From contig CM033123.1 in the NCBI GenBank assembly GCA_019321725.1, positions 15,860,925-15,924,924 on the forward strand: a DNA stretch of 64,000 bases. Reading direction: 5' to 3'. Positions 13,301-24,500 of the stretch are shown piece after piece. The DNA comes from Paulownia fortunei. Taxonomy: Eukaryota > Streptophyta > Magnoliopsida > Lamiales > Paulowniaceae. The translations under genes were made by a program, and so were the position numbers. The notes under the pieces were generated by a model. The model was given only the letters and a program-made list of their open reading frames with translations. It made no database searches and was not told the DNA's origin. Numbering within the stretch: position 1 is the stretch's first letter; each line of letters opens with the position of its first letter.

Positions 13301-14092
13301 GGGGAAAATTGTCATTATACTGTTTCACCTAACTCAAATATAATATATTAAAATTTGGATTGAACTGGTAGATTTGATCTTTCCAACTGTAAATAGGCGG
13401 TCGGGTTGGTCCACTTGGGAAAAAAATAAAAAATTCAGTCAAATAGGTAAAAAATCGATCAAAAATTAGAAATTCAGTCAAATCAGTCGAACCGACCAAA
13501 AATAACTTTTTATTTTTTATTTTTCTTTTTCTTTTTTAATTTTTTAAAAAGTTTAAACTTGATAGTTATCTTAATGTACTTTTTATTTCATAAAATTCTT
13601 GATTAAGAATCACATTTATTAGCTCATTCAAAATATGAAAAATACTTCATTATAATATGAAATCATGTTTAAAAAGTTCATAAATGGAAATCCCAAAATT
13701 CTCACATGCAATTGATAAAGACAAAATTACCAAATCTCCAAAATCTAAGTCTTGCAAAAAAAAAATCAGGAATGGTGTAAGTGTTGTTGTATAGAGAACT
13801 ATCCATTCATATACGGGAAAAAATGTATCCAGTGAGTGTTACAAGTTTGATACCATACTTTAAAAAAAAAAATCAAATTTATTTCCATGAGTCAATTTTT
13901 CATTGTAATTTTAGCCTTCACATTATATTTTCGACCCAAAAAAAAAAAACAATTTTGCACTGTTAAGTCACCTAAGTGGAGAGAAAAATAGGTGGGACTT
14001 TGTTCTTTTTATGGATAATTAGTAGTTTTTCAACCAAAAAACATAATTTGCAGTCATCTTCACCATTTTCACCTGCAAATAATATAAAAAAT
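10387..14092. other. Intergenic, no gene seen
   Basis: AT-rich DNA with short chance frames only. There is an (ATT)n tract at about 10765-10795. A stretch at 10850-11140 is rich in TCGAGT/ACTCGA words resembling decayed hAT-type MITEs, as at 1120-1470. The part from 13380 to 13520 has repeated CAGTCAAAT and TCGAACCGACC words, again hAT-like in style. A CACTA-like terminus (TTGTAGTG) occurs near 12428, but no matching left end is evident. Confidence 0.5.
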
Positions 14093-15308
14093 GGTAAATC
14101 TCACTTTATCCTATTCTATTTTTTAGGAGTATCACTTTATTCCCCTATACTCTCAGTTATCCCATTTTATTTTCTTGTATTCTCATTCTATCTCATTTTA
14201 TTCCTTTGTACTTTCATTATCTCACTTTACCTCATTGTACTCTAAAAAATTAATCAAATTACCCTTACTAATTATTTATAGTAAAATTATTTTAAAAAAT
14301 TCTAAAATTAGTAGACTTTATTTATATTCTAATATTTTTTCAACTTAATTAATAATATTTAATATTAAATTTATTTTAAATTTTATTATTCTTAAAGTTT
14401 AATAGCTATTTTTTATAGATATAGTTTCTATTAAATTTCTATATCGTATAATATATTTTTATTCACTAATACATTTTACTTATAAATTTTCTACTTATCA
14501 TAAATATAAAAAATATATAACGTATTTTTAAAAATTATTTTGTTAAATACATAAAATATTATAATAAATTTCTCATTGTTAATGAAATTATTAAAATTTC
14601 ATAAAAAACAATGTTAAATTATAAAAAAAATTATTTTTAGATATAATTTAATAGCATTAAATAAATTATAAATAGTCGAATCATTGTAATTTAACAGATA
14701 CTATAATCCATTTAAAAAAATTATAGTTATTTTTCTAACTAATTTTATTACTATTACTTGATTATAATGATTATTTTTGAATTTAATATAGTTTCTACAA
14801 ACTTATGATAATTCTATTAATAACAAAAAAATTATTATTAATATTTTATGTATTTAGAAATATATTACTTAAAAATATTTTATATATTTTTTGAATTCGT
14901 ATTGAGTAGAAAATTCATAAGAAAAGTATATTAACTAATAAAAAATATTCTACTATATACTAATTCGATAGGAATTGTGTTAAATTAAAAATTAACTATT
15001 GAAATTTAATTATATTAAAATTTTAAATTAATTAAATATCAAGTATTTGTTAATCAATTTGAAAAAATTATTAGAACATAAATATAAGCCTATTAATTTT
15101 AAAATATTTTAAAGTATTTTACTATAAATAATAGGTAAGGTTAATTTGATTAATTATTTCAGAGTCTAGGGGCCAAAATGAGATAATGAGAGTACAAATG
15201 GGTAAAGTAAGACAAAATGAAAATATAAAGGAATAAAGTAAATAATTGATAGTATAAGGGGGTAAAGTGATATTTAACAAAAATAGAGAGGGTAAAATAA
15301 AATTTACC
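14093..15308. mobile_element. Foldback/MITE-like element with ~185-bp terminal inverted repeats
   Basis: The left arm 14093-14283 and the reverse complement of the right arm (about 15123-15308) align over nearly their whole length. Shared order: GGTAAATYT; ATCACTTTA; a T-rich stretch with repeated ATTCC.TTGTA.TTTCATT; a tail AATTAATCAAATTA followed by ATTATTTATAGT. The centre is very AT-rich and non-coding. The right end runs into a C homopolymer (from 15307). No certain target-site duplication is visible, so the superfamily is open; long-armed Mutator-like MITEs are a possibility. Confidence 0.65.
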
Positions 15309-17234
15309 CCCCCCCCCCCCACCCCCAAAAAAAAAAAAGAAAAAAAAAAGATTCTTATAAGAAATATATCTTCAATAGCGCAATCAAATATATTAGTGAA
15401 AGAAAAAGTATATGTATATGTATTTTCATGAGTATACTTTTATAAGAATTGCTTCATTTCATTGTAAATAATCAAGAATGATTTGCTAATGTGCGAAAGC
15501 TATTCAACTGAAAACAATCTCCTGACGAATGAAATGTATTTTTCTAGAAATGAATTTTAAATTAGGAAAAGTAGTGATTTTAAATATATATATTTTTAAG
15601 TTGAGCTAATCAAAATATATAAAAGGAGTAGAAAATTGAATCGAACCGAAATTTTGCTAAATTAAAATTTTGGCACGCCAAAATATTATGTTGAAAATCA
15701 AATTGAATTAATCAAATTGTTTCGACTATTACCGAATTTTTCTTCTGTTTTTCGGTCGAAAATTTGACTAACAAGTTTTTATTAAGAAGTGAAAAAAAAA
15801 ATAGTTAAAAATTGACTATAAATCATAATTAGATTTCTAGCTTGTTATCTTTTCAATTTTGGTGAGATAGAAAGTAAAAATAGTATAAAAATAATTAATG
15901 TAAAAATTATTTATGAAATATATAAAAATATAATTCAATATTCAGTACGTTTTCGACATAACTAAATTCAAAATTTTAAAATCAAATTGACACCAATTTT
16001 TTATAAATATAAAAATAAAATACCAAATCAAATTTATCAATTTGATTTTAGTATGTAATGAATTTTTAGTTTCAATTTGATTTAGTCGATTTATCGACCT
16101 ATGACCAACCCTACAAAAAAATCACAGTGAATAAGAATAGAAAATAATATGACACAATAAATTTAATAACGAATACTATTTTATTATGAAATATATCTAT
16201 TGCAAATAAATTGATTATTTCACAATATGCAATCTAATTAAATTCACCAAAATTTATGTGAATAATATCGATTTTTTATGCCAATTCAAAAGCATACTTC
16301 ACTATCGTTTTTATAAGTTTGTTTTTTCAGTTTTGAAAAAAAATAATTAAAAACCTATATATCAATGTGTGTCATGAAAATACATTTACATTTTTTATTT
16401 CACTTATACATTTGATTGCACTGGTGATGATATTTCTTACAAGATTCATTTTTTTGGAATATTTGCAGGTGAAAATGTTAAAAAATTGTTGCAAATTTTC
16501 TGGTTGGGAAGCTTATAATTTTTTCTTAGACGAAGCACTTCTATTTTCTCTCCACTTTGGTAACAGCAAACAACCTTTTCGATCCAAAACTTAATACCTG
16601 TATTAAATTTATAACAAAAAACTGATTTATAGGAGTAAATTTAGATTCATTTCGAAGTACGAAACTGAAATTGCAACACTCTGTGAAACTAAAACTGCAA
16701 TTTTTCTGAACTTTTACACAATGTTACAGTTTTCTTCTTTTTCTGTACTCTGTGAACCGGACCGTGAACAATATGGGTTAACAAGATCGGTTTTCATTAT
16801 ATGAACTGGATTTAATAATATAATTCAGTTCAATTTGTGAACAAGCCCATTTAAACTCAAGCTCACTTTAAAATCAATCCATGCCCGTCATGGGCCATTT
16901 AATATTTTACATATTATTTATAATTATACTATATATTATTAATATTTTGCAAAAAATTCATTTTTGTGATTGAAGGGATTCGAACTCATTACTTGGGGAA
17001 AAAATAAAGCAGCCAACTACTAAATTATTTTCAATTTTGTTAATTTTTTGGAATCATAAATATATTAAGAGTCTACCCTAACATATCTTATACATATAAA
17101 TAATTCAATAGGCTATCCTACCAATCAATCTTACAACTTGCAAATAATATGCTATTTCTTGCAATGGTAATAATACTGTTGCAATAGTTTATCATTAGTT
17201 TTTATTTTTTAATTAATTTATTGTGTTATTTTTT
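15309..17234. other. Intergenic, no gene seen
   Basis: AT-rich DNA up to the assembly gap. The part from about 15610 to 16110 contains repeated CGAACCGA, TTTCGGTCGA and TCGATTTATCGACC words suggesting another decayed hAT-type non-autonomous element. No exon resembling the missing second exon of OMT-A was found here. Confidence 0.5.
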
Positions 17235-17334
17235 NNNNNNNNNNNNNNNNNNNNNNNNNNNNNNNNNNNNNNNNNNNNNNNNNNNNNNNNNNNNNNNNNN
17301 NNNNNNNNNNNNNNNNNNNNNNNNNNNNNNNNNN
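17235..17334. other. Assembly gap (100 N)
   Basis: Exactly 100 N, the usual placeholder for a gap of unknown size. The right edge lies within about 25 bp of the expected end of the hAT-like element that follows, judged by alignment with copy 1. The rest of the OMT-A intron, and possibly its second exon, could be hidden here. Confidence 0.95.
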
Positions 17335-18071
17335 GGACCGGCCCATGGTCAACGGGTTGAAACCCGTTGACGATAGGTCGGAGCCGTAATTGGCCCTTGA
17401 GATAAAGGGTCAGTTATGGGTTAGGGATTCTCAACCCGTGGACCCATTGGGTTGAACCAGTGTACCCGCTGGGTCCAATCTTTTTTTTATGAAAAAAGTT
17501 GGCCATTTTTATATAATTTAAAATTTAGATAATATATTTTTAAAAAATTTAAGTGCAAATATTATATTGAAATTTAAGTTTAAAATTTAAAATTTCAAGT
17601 TGATGTATAAATTTTTTATTTTCTAAGTTTATTATAATAAGAATATCACATAATTTAAATTTTTCTTAACAACATTTTTTCAAATTGAAGTTAAAAATTT
17701 TTCATTAAGTTGAAAAATTAACAATATTTTTTTTTAAATTTAAGTTCAAAAATTTTCATTTAAATTTAAGTTTAAAACTTCAAGCACTTTTTTATTGGTT
17801 CTAAAAAGTTGTAATTTCGTAAAATTAAATTTTAGTTAACAAATAACATTTTTTCAAAAATATAACTCAATTTTTTTAAAAAAAAAAAACAAGAGTCGAA
17901 ACCGGCTAGAATCGGCGATTAACCGAGTCTGGAATAAGAACTGACCCACCGGTTCTGCAAACCGGACCGTAACTGGTAAGGGCCGATTATAGTTAAGGGT
18001 CGAGATTTTTGAGCCTTCGAATCGGCTATTCCGACCAGGAATAGCTAGTTCCCGACCCGTGATCGGGTCTA
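17335..18071 (-). mobile_element. Non-autonomous hAT-like element (copy 2), left end lost in the gap
   Basis: Read on the minus strand it begins TAGACCCGATCACGGG, the same terminus as copy 1. It continues through GCCGATTC, AAAATCTCGACCC and CCAGTTACGGTCC, which align with 3042-3200. The far end (GTTGACCATGGGCCGGTCC) aligns with 4050-4068 of copy 1, leaving roughly 25 bp missing in the gap. The middle is AT-rich and non-coding. The element begins exactly where homology between the OMT-A and OMT-B introns breaks off (18072), so it inserted into the OMT-A intron or downstream region. Confidence 0.55.
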
Positions 18072-18379
18072 GAAAAATAGGCCAATTTTGACAAAAAGTG
18101 CAATCATGTATTTCAAATGGAATTTTATTTTCTATTTCATTATTATCAATGCACATCAAACATATAAAATAATATCATCAATGCACACTTGGAATGTATT
18201 GAATATATTAGTCCATCAGTCTTTTTCGTCCTTTCATCGAGCCGGAGGGTATTGATGTATTTGTTCTTTGTATGTAAATTCACTACAACTTTTAACTTCC
18301 TTTAACAAAGTTTTAAGGTACGACAAGACGAGCTAGAGAAGTGAGTAAAAAGTGGAAAATAAACATCGTTAATCCATAC

Positions 18380-19174
18380 CTTGAGTAAAACTGCATCCGT
18401 TGGAGGAATGTAGTCGAACATGTTTCCCTCGATGTACTTCAAGTTCCTTGTCCCCTCTAATCCAGCCACAACGGGTGCAAGATCAAGCACAGTGCACTGA
18501 ATTTGTGGGAAGGCATCGGCTATGGCCTTAGCCAAAGTCCCCGTACCGCCGCCCACGTCCAAGAGAGTTTCCAAACCCTCGAACACTTGCCTACAATCCC
18601 TACTAATCACATCAGCCACAATTGGTGTATCTTTCGCCATGCCTTCATCAAAGCTTTCGCTTAACCTCGGATCCTGCTCTTTGTACTCCCAAAACGACTT
18701 CCCATTGAACATATAAAACATCGTTTGATCATCCATATTTCGGAACCATCTGCTCAAATGGTGCCATGGCTCGGTCATGGTGGGATCAAGCGTGGCGAGC
18801 ACATAGGATTTCAGGCTCCATGGATGATCTTCCACGAGAAGACGAGAAGAAGGCGTAAGCGAATACCCCTCCTCATCAGATAAATTGATCTTTTCCAGTG
18901 CAAAGAAGCCTGAGTGAGTGAGAACCCGCATGAGACGATACACACAATCGGCTTTGCTTCGATGGACGTCGGGAAGAGCATCGACCAGTTCAAGAAGGGT
19001 GATGGGGCGGCCATGCTTGTGGATGATTTCGGGGATGCAAAGCTCAGTTGCACATTTAAGTGACATGGAGTTTATGAAGTTGAACAACTGGTTCCAAATG
19101 TGAGCTTGGGCTTCAAGTAGCTCAAGAGATCGATGTTCTTGGTTAACCATTTCCATCTTTCTTGATCTATCCAT
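18380..19174 (-). CDS. Class II O-methyltransferase OMT-A, exon 1 only (flavonoid 8-OMT-like)
   Basis: SAM-dependent O-methyltransferase of the COMT-type plant family, closest by eye to mint flavonoid 8-O-methyltransferases. The start is ATG 19174 (MDRSRK), preceded by a TATA box 47 bp upstream. Exon 1 gives 265 residues: a dimerisation domain (LLEAQAHIWNQLFNFINSMS from about residue 19), the WHHLSRWF segment near 137-144, SAM motif I LLDVGGGTG at about 204-212, and DAVLLK at the exon end. The donor after AAG is GTATGG (18379 downward). The second exon, with the catalytic His, is not found to the left: an hAT-like element starts at 18071 and a gap follows. The gene is therefore either truncated or split across the gap. 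The open frame past the donor to 18302 is intron read-through. About 29 of 265 residues differ from OMT-B. Confidence 0.8.
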
Positions 19175-19220
19175 GGATGATTTTGATTTCAAGTGTGGAA
19201 GCTTAGTTATGAATTGTGAG

Positions 19221-19229
19221 TTATATATA
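19221..19229 (-). promoter_or_regulatory. TATA box of OMT-A
   Basis: TATATATAA on the minus strand, about 47 bp upstream of the ATG. It is conserved at the same place in OMT-B (36233-36241). Confidence 0.6.
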
Positions 19230-20963
19230 GAATGTGTTGCACTGGGATGGATGACTATTTGCAGAATCTACGGCTCGATTTTGATTTGTTTTGAAAATAT
19301 ATTAGGGAATGTGCAAATAAGATTTTTTGAGTTTTTTTTTTTGGTTTTAGAATCAAAATATATTTGAATTAGTAGTTGCATCAGCCGAGTTGAGAGATTG
19401 ATTCGATATATTAAATAAGAAAATATATTCAGTTTACTTATTTTCAATTTAAATAGTGTTAAAAAGAATGTATTTATGAAAACGCAATAAAGAATTTTTA
19501 CTTTATGGTGTAGTCATTTGAAAATAAATTCCAAAATTTCTAAATTCTAGGGTCATGTGTGGTCATGTGATATTTTTCAGTGATAAATCTAAATTTCGTT
19601 TAAATTTGTTCTCAATGTGCAAAAAGTTTTCAATTTTTGTTCAAAAACTGTCGTCCCTTGTTTTTACGAACTGATCTTGCCACCCCTATAGTTATGGACT
19701 AATTTTGTAATTAACCCTTACGTTAACAAGAGTATAAAAAAATAAATTAAGTCCGCTAACATTTATAATTTTAATTTATTAGTTAGTGTGTGGTCCTAAT
19801 ACAACAAGGTAACCTAATTAAATTCAAAATAGTAAATGATGCTTAAATTTAAAAGCAAAATATGTATAGCCTGTAAGTTGTAATTCAACTTGCCTAACTG
19901 AAAGCTCTACTTGAAAAGTATAAAGAGTTGGGTAATAAAAGAGTGGGAATATATTGATAGGCATAATCTTAAGTCTGTAGTAGATTGTATACCATCTAAA
20001 CAATAAATGAATTGAATTAAGCTAGAGTTGTATAATAAGACATAGCCATAGTTAATAGTGGTGGATAATTTCAGTTATTAATTTTTCTCATAGAGTTTTT
20101 AGCCAACAAAGGGAAAATCGAATTTTCTGTAGCATTTTCTCTTATTGCACTATTTTTTTCCCTTCGATTAAAGTGTTTGATGGTAAAATGTTGGTGGGAA
20201 GAAAAAAAAACATATTTTTGTATATACTAACGAGATGCATGTGCGTTGTATGTAAAAAATATATGACGTTTGAATAATATGACACATTAATCTTAAAAAT
20301 CCAATAAAATTTTTAAAATTAAAATAGGACATGATATTATTAGAAATTTCCAAAAATTATCATATATGTATACGTCTTTTGGATACTGACTCAAATTGTC
20401 TTCTTGTGTCAAAAAAAGAATCTATATACTAATTTGGTGTACTCTAAGCATGCCCTCATTGCAACAGATTACATGTAAAAGAGTCAAAATAAATAGTTTA
20501 TCTCTAAATAACAAAATAATCGATGACGTGATTCTTTTGATATGTCAGAAAAGTTAATAAATTAAGAAGGTCTCCAAATAAATAAGGATAAATTATAAAA
20601 ATTATTAGTGAGATTTGAACTATTTAAATTTATTTAAAATTTAAATTATAAATATCATTTGATATTTATTTTTATTTTATAAATTATACCTATTGAGTGG
20701 GGTATTTTTGAAATAAAGATAAATTTCAAGAAAATATTTATAATACCTTAAGTGGATATTTGTAAATTTAAAAAAATAATTGAGTTTTTTTGTAATACCT
20801 CAAAGAATTTTTTTTATAATTTACCTAACAAATAAACTAGTGAAAGGAATATTATAATTTACCCAACAAATAACACCAAATGTTTCCTAAAAATGTTTCT
20901 TCCATTGTCCATTAATATAAGGATCAAGAGTGTTGGATAAAAGTCCACCCCATGTGAGGTGGC

Positions 20964-22222
20964 TGATGAGTGGAAATTATACCCATAAATTAAGTACCAT
21001 TTGCTTAAGTTTTTATTTAGTTTTCAAGATTTTTATGATTTTTATTATTGTATTTAGCGTTTATTTTGCAGATTTGAAGATAAAGGAAGAATGCCATTAG
21101 ATGTGCAAAAATCTACATTTTTCTCAAAAAAAAAAAAAATCGTACGGTGAACAGTAGCGCCTAGGCGCTGCAGCTACTGAAAAATGAATTTTGTCCAGTG
21201 AAAGCAACGCCTAAGTGCTGTCAGATGGGTTTGTGAGGCTAAAATTGGCATTTTGCCCCTTTTAGAGCATTTCAATCAGATTTTTAAGATTTCAAAAGCC
21301 TCCAGATGATAGATAGAGGATTTTTTAGACAAAAGAGAAGAGAAAAGAGAGTGAAAAAGGAAGAACAAGACAAGAAGAATAAATTTTGGGGAAGAGGGGA
21401 GAATTCTTCCAAACTTGAAGAAAGATATCGACAAGGAAAGAAAAGCTCATTCTTTTTAAAGTTTGATTTTATTTTCATCTCTTTATTTAAATATGTGTAT
21501 GAATATTTGTAAGATGTTTCTTATTTTCATCATGAACTAATTTTTATTTCTAGGGTTGTGATGTAATCTAATATGATGTGTTGAATATTTTTATCAAGTC
21601 AATTCTTGATTTATCTATCAAGTTGAGTTTTCTACATTGTTCTTAATGCTTTCAATTATTTGGCCACTAATTGAATGATTTGCTAATTATATTGACCCGG
21701 GAGGTGATATATGTGTCAGTTCTAGGTGTAGAGAACCATAAATTGTATGTGAGATAGAAATATACTTTCATGATTTGTGTAGTTTTGTTGGAGATCCATA
21801 AAACTAAATGAATTATTGATTGTTGTAATTCACATAGGAATATAGTGAGTTAAAAATTGATGGTATTTTCATTAGACCTTGGGAGAGGCTAATGGATAAT
21901 TTAGAGATTATCGACTATTACTTGAGAAATAAGTTGAAATTGATGAGATAGATTATTCAACTCAAACTAATTATGATGAAATCATAATCCTAGGTCTTTA
22001 TAATCATTGATATACATTTTTATTTGATTTTGCGTATCATTTTGTAGAGTAATTTAAATTTATTTGCATTAATTACCACTTGCTTTCGTTTATTCAAATA
22101 AAATTAGAGTTAACAAAATTTTGATATTTAGTAATTTAATAGTCCTCGTGGGAACGATAATCTACTCATCATTTTATTACTTGTAACGATAATATGCACT
22201 TGCATTCACAAATTTCGCAACA
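20964..22222 (+). mobile_element. Solo LTR (1259 bp) nested in the copia left LTR
   Basis: It starts TGATGAGTGG and ends CGCAACA (TG...CA), flanked by a perfect 5-bp duplication GTGGC (20959-20963 and 22223-22227). The paralogous LTR at 38557-39421 has a single AAGTGGC at this place, an empty site. No internal coding is present. Its 3' end (TCCTCGTGGGAACGATAATC, then TTATTACTTG) resembles the end of the larger LTR at 31739-34849, so the two may belong to related gypsy-type families. Confidence 0.85.
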
Positions 22223-23103
22223 GTGGCAAACCACCAAACCTTGACAAAAAAAAAGGTGGCTTAGCTAACCCACCAAACTTTGACAAACGAAAGAAAAAAG
22301 AAAAGAAAGCCTCAAATTCTACCTATAAATAGGTTCATTCGGAGGAAGCAAAGTAAGAAGCAAAGAGCTTCTTCATAAGAATAGTGCGAAGAGAACAAAG
22401 CCAAGAAAAGAGAATTTGGCTGAGGGGCTACTTCGACTATTTTGAGTGACAGAGTTTTTCTCCAAGTGAATGAGAGTTTTCTTCAAAAGAGAGAGAGAGA
22501 GAGAGTAAGTTTCTCCAAATAGAGGAAAGTTTTCCTCTATATAGTGACTGTGTGTCATTTATGACTATATATCACAAAATAGTAGAGTTTAGTTTCTCTA
22601 TATTGTGTGAACTTTGGAGAAATTAATGGGTTTTCTTTTAGGGTATTTAATAGTGTTGTGAGATACACCAAAATAGAGTATTTATATTTTCTTCATTGTT
22701 GTAATTAACTCAAACTTGAGGCAAAAGTTTGAGATATTTGTAATCACTATTTATTAGTGGATTTTTAATGGGTATTTGCCCTATGGTTTTTTCCCTTAGT
22801 CTTTCGGGGTTTTCCACGTAAAATTTGGTGTGTTTGTTTATCACTTTATTTTTCTTAATTTTCATTTGGATTTGGATAATTATTTGTTTGGGGGTATTCA
22901 GTTCGTTGTGTATAATATTATTTAAGTAGGTTATGTCTAAGTAGATTGGATTTTAAGTGAGACCGTTGTGACCCCTCCAACCTTTTGTGGAAGCTTACAG
23001 TAAATAATACTGTTTATTTATGGTTTTTTTTAATTACCCTGATACACCCAACAAGTGGTATCAGAGCCCAGGAAAAGCTCGAATTTTTCTGTGCTTGTTA
23101 GAG

Positions 23104-24500
23104 ATGGATGCAAGAGAGGACAATTGAACCATAATTAAGTTAATAGCAAATAATTACATGGTGTGGAAGCCCAGAATAAATGACATTCTCTTTTTTAAGA
23201 ATCTTTATGATCCAATTGAGAATGGTGGAGCCAAGCTTAATGATAAAAATAAGAAGACATGGAATCGGCTTAACAAGAATACTATTGGAATGATCCGATA
23301 TTTTATCGATCAGAGCCTGATTCGTCACTTTACTCAAGAGACAAATGCCCATAGCCTGTGAAGAAATTGGAAGCCATGTACGAGTGGAAACATGATCAAA
23401 ACAAAACTTACTTGATCATACAACTTGTCAACTTAAAGTACAATGTGGGAAGTTCTGTTGCCGAGCACTTGATTATTTTTTAGAGCATCTTAAATCAACT
23501 AACAATCGTAGGCTTAAATTTTGATGACGAGATGTAAGCATTATTTCTATTGGGATCCTGGCCAGATAGTTTTGGGACAATGGTCGTGTCACTTAGCAAT
23601 TCTGCTTCTGATGGTGTTTTGACTATAAATATGATCAAAAATAGTTTGTTAAATAAGGAAATGAGACACAAAAAACAAGGGGCAGAAAGCTCTTAGGCTC
23701 TCGTCGTTAAGTCATAAGGGAGACAAAAAGGCAATAATTGCGATAGAGGAAAAGAATGGTCAAAATCTCGTGATCCAAGAAAATATTATTATTGTCACAA
23801 ACCTAGACACGTGATAAAATACTACTTTAAGAAGAAGCAAAATGAGAAAAATAAGAGAAATCAGAAAAGGACAAACCAAAAAAAAGTGGGCATTGATGAT
23901 GAGGAAGATACGATTGCCATTGGTTTTTCTGATGGTAACATTGTTGTGCTCTCTTCTGAGGAGCAAAATTGTATGCATATGGCTCTTTCAAATGCTGATT
24001 AGTTATTAATTCAGTAACCTCTTTTCATGCAACACCCAATGAGGAGTTTTTCAATACTTAAAATTAGAGATTTTGGTACTATTAAGTTCGGGAACAACAA
24101 TCAAACAAGAATTGTTGGGGTTGGTTTATGAAGGATGTTGGTCATGTGCCAGATTTACATTTAAATATGATTTTTGGAGTGGAATTAAACCGTCCTAGTT
24201 ATGTTAGTTGTTTCAACAATAAAAGATAGAAGCTTACAAAAGGGTCAATGGTAGTTGTGAGAAAAGTTATTTGTGATAATTCGTACAAAACTTATATAAA
24301 AGTGTGTTCTGCTGGGCTAGCTATGGCTGAGAATGAGTCTTCATCAAATTTATGCATAGGAGAGTGGCTCACATTAGTGAGAATGAGACAGTTTGGAAAG
24401 GAAGTCACTCATTTATTTGCCAAAGGTATGCTATTGATCTCTTGTAAATGTTGTTCTGACAAGTAGAGTAGAGTTTTCTTTTCGCTTAAAAAAAAAAGAG
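23104..24500 (+). pseudogene. Copia gag to GAG-pre-integrase relic (copy A)
   Basis: The reading begins in gag (MVWKPRINDILFFKNLYDPI from 23158, then KNKKTWNRLNKNTIGMIRYF, then ETNAHSLW with a stop). It passes a gag core with LFLLGSWPDSFGT. Near 23780 comes a zinc-knuckle remnant CYYCHKPRHVIKYYF, which has lost its last Cys. The piece from 24248 to 24466 resembles a GAG-pre-integrase domain (CIGEWLTLVRMRQFGKEVTH, then FAKGMLLISCKCC). Stops and shifts interrupt every part. The sequence between 24600 and 25150 was not recognised. Confidence 0.7.

Noticed and set aside
16965..17030. B-box-like GAGTTCGAATCCC on the minus strand
   Set aside because: No A box at a proper distance and no cloverleaf; chance or a decayed SINE cannot be told apart.
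17854..18159. 101-residue minus-strand frame near OMT-A, considered as OMT exon 2
   Set aside because: No HGWSD or later OMT motif; it lies in the GC-rich arm of the hAT-like element.
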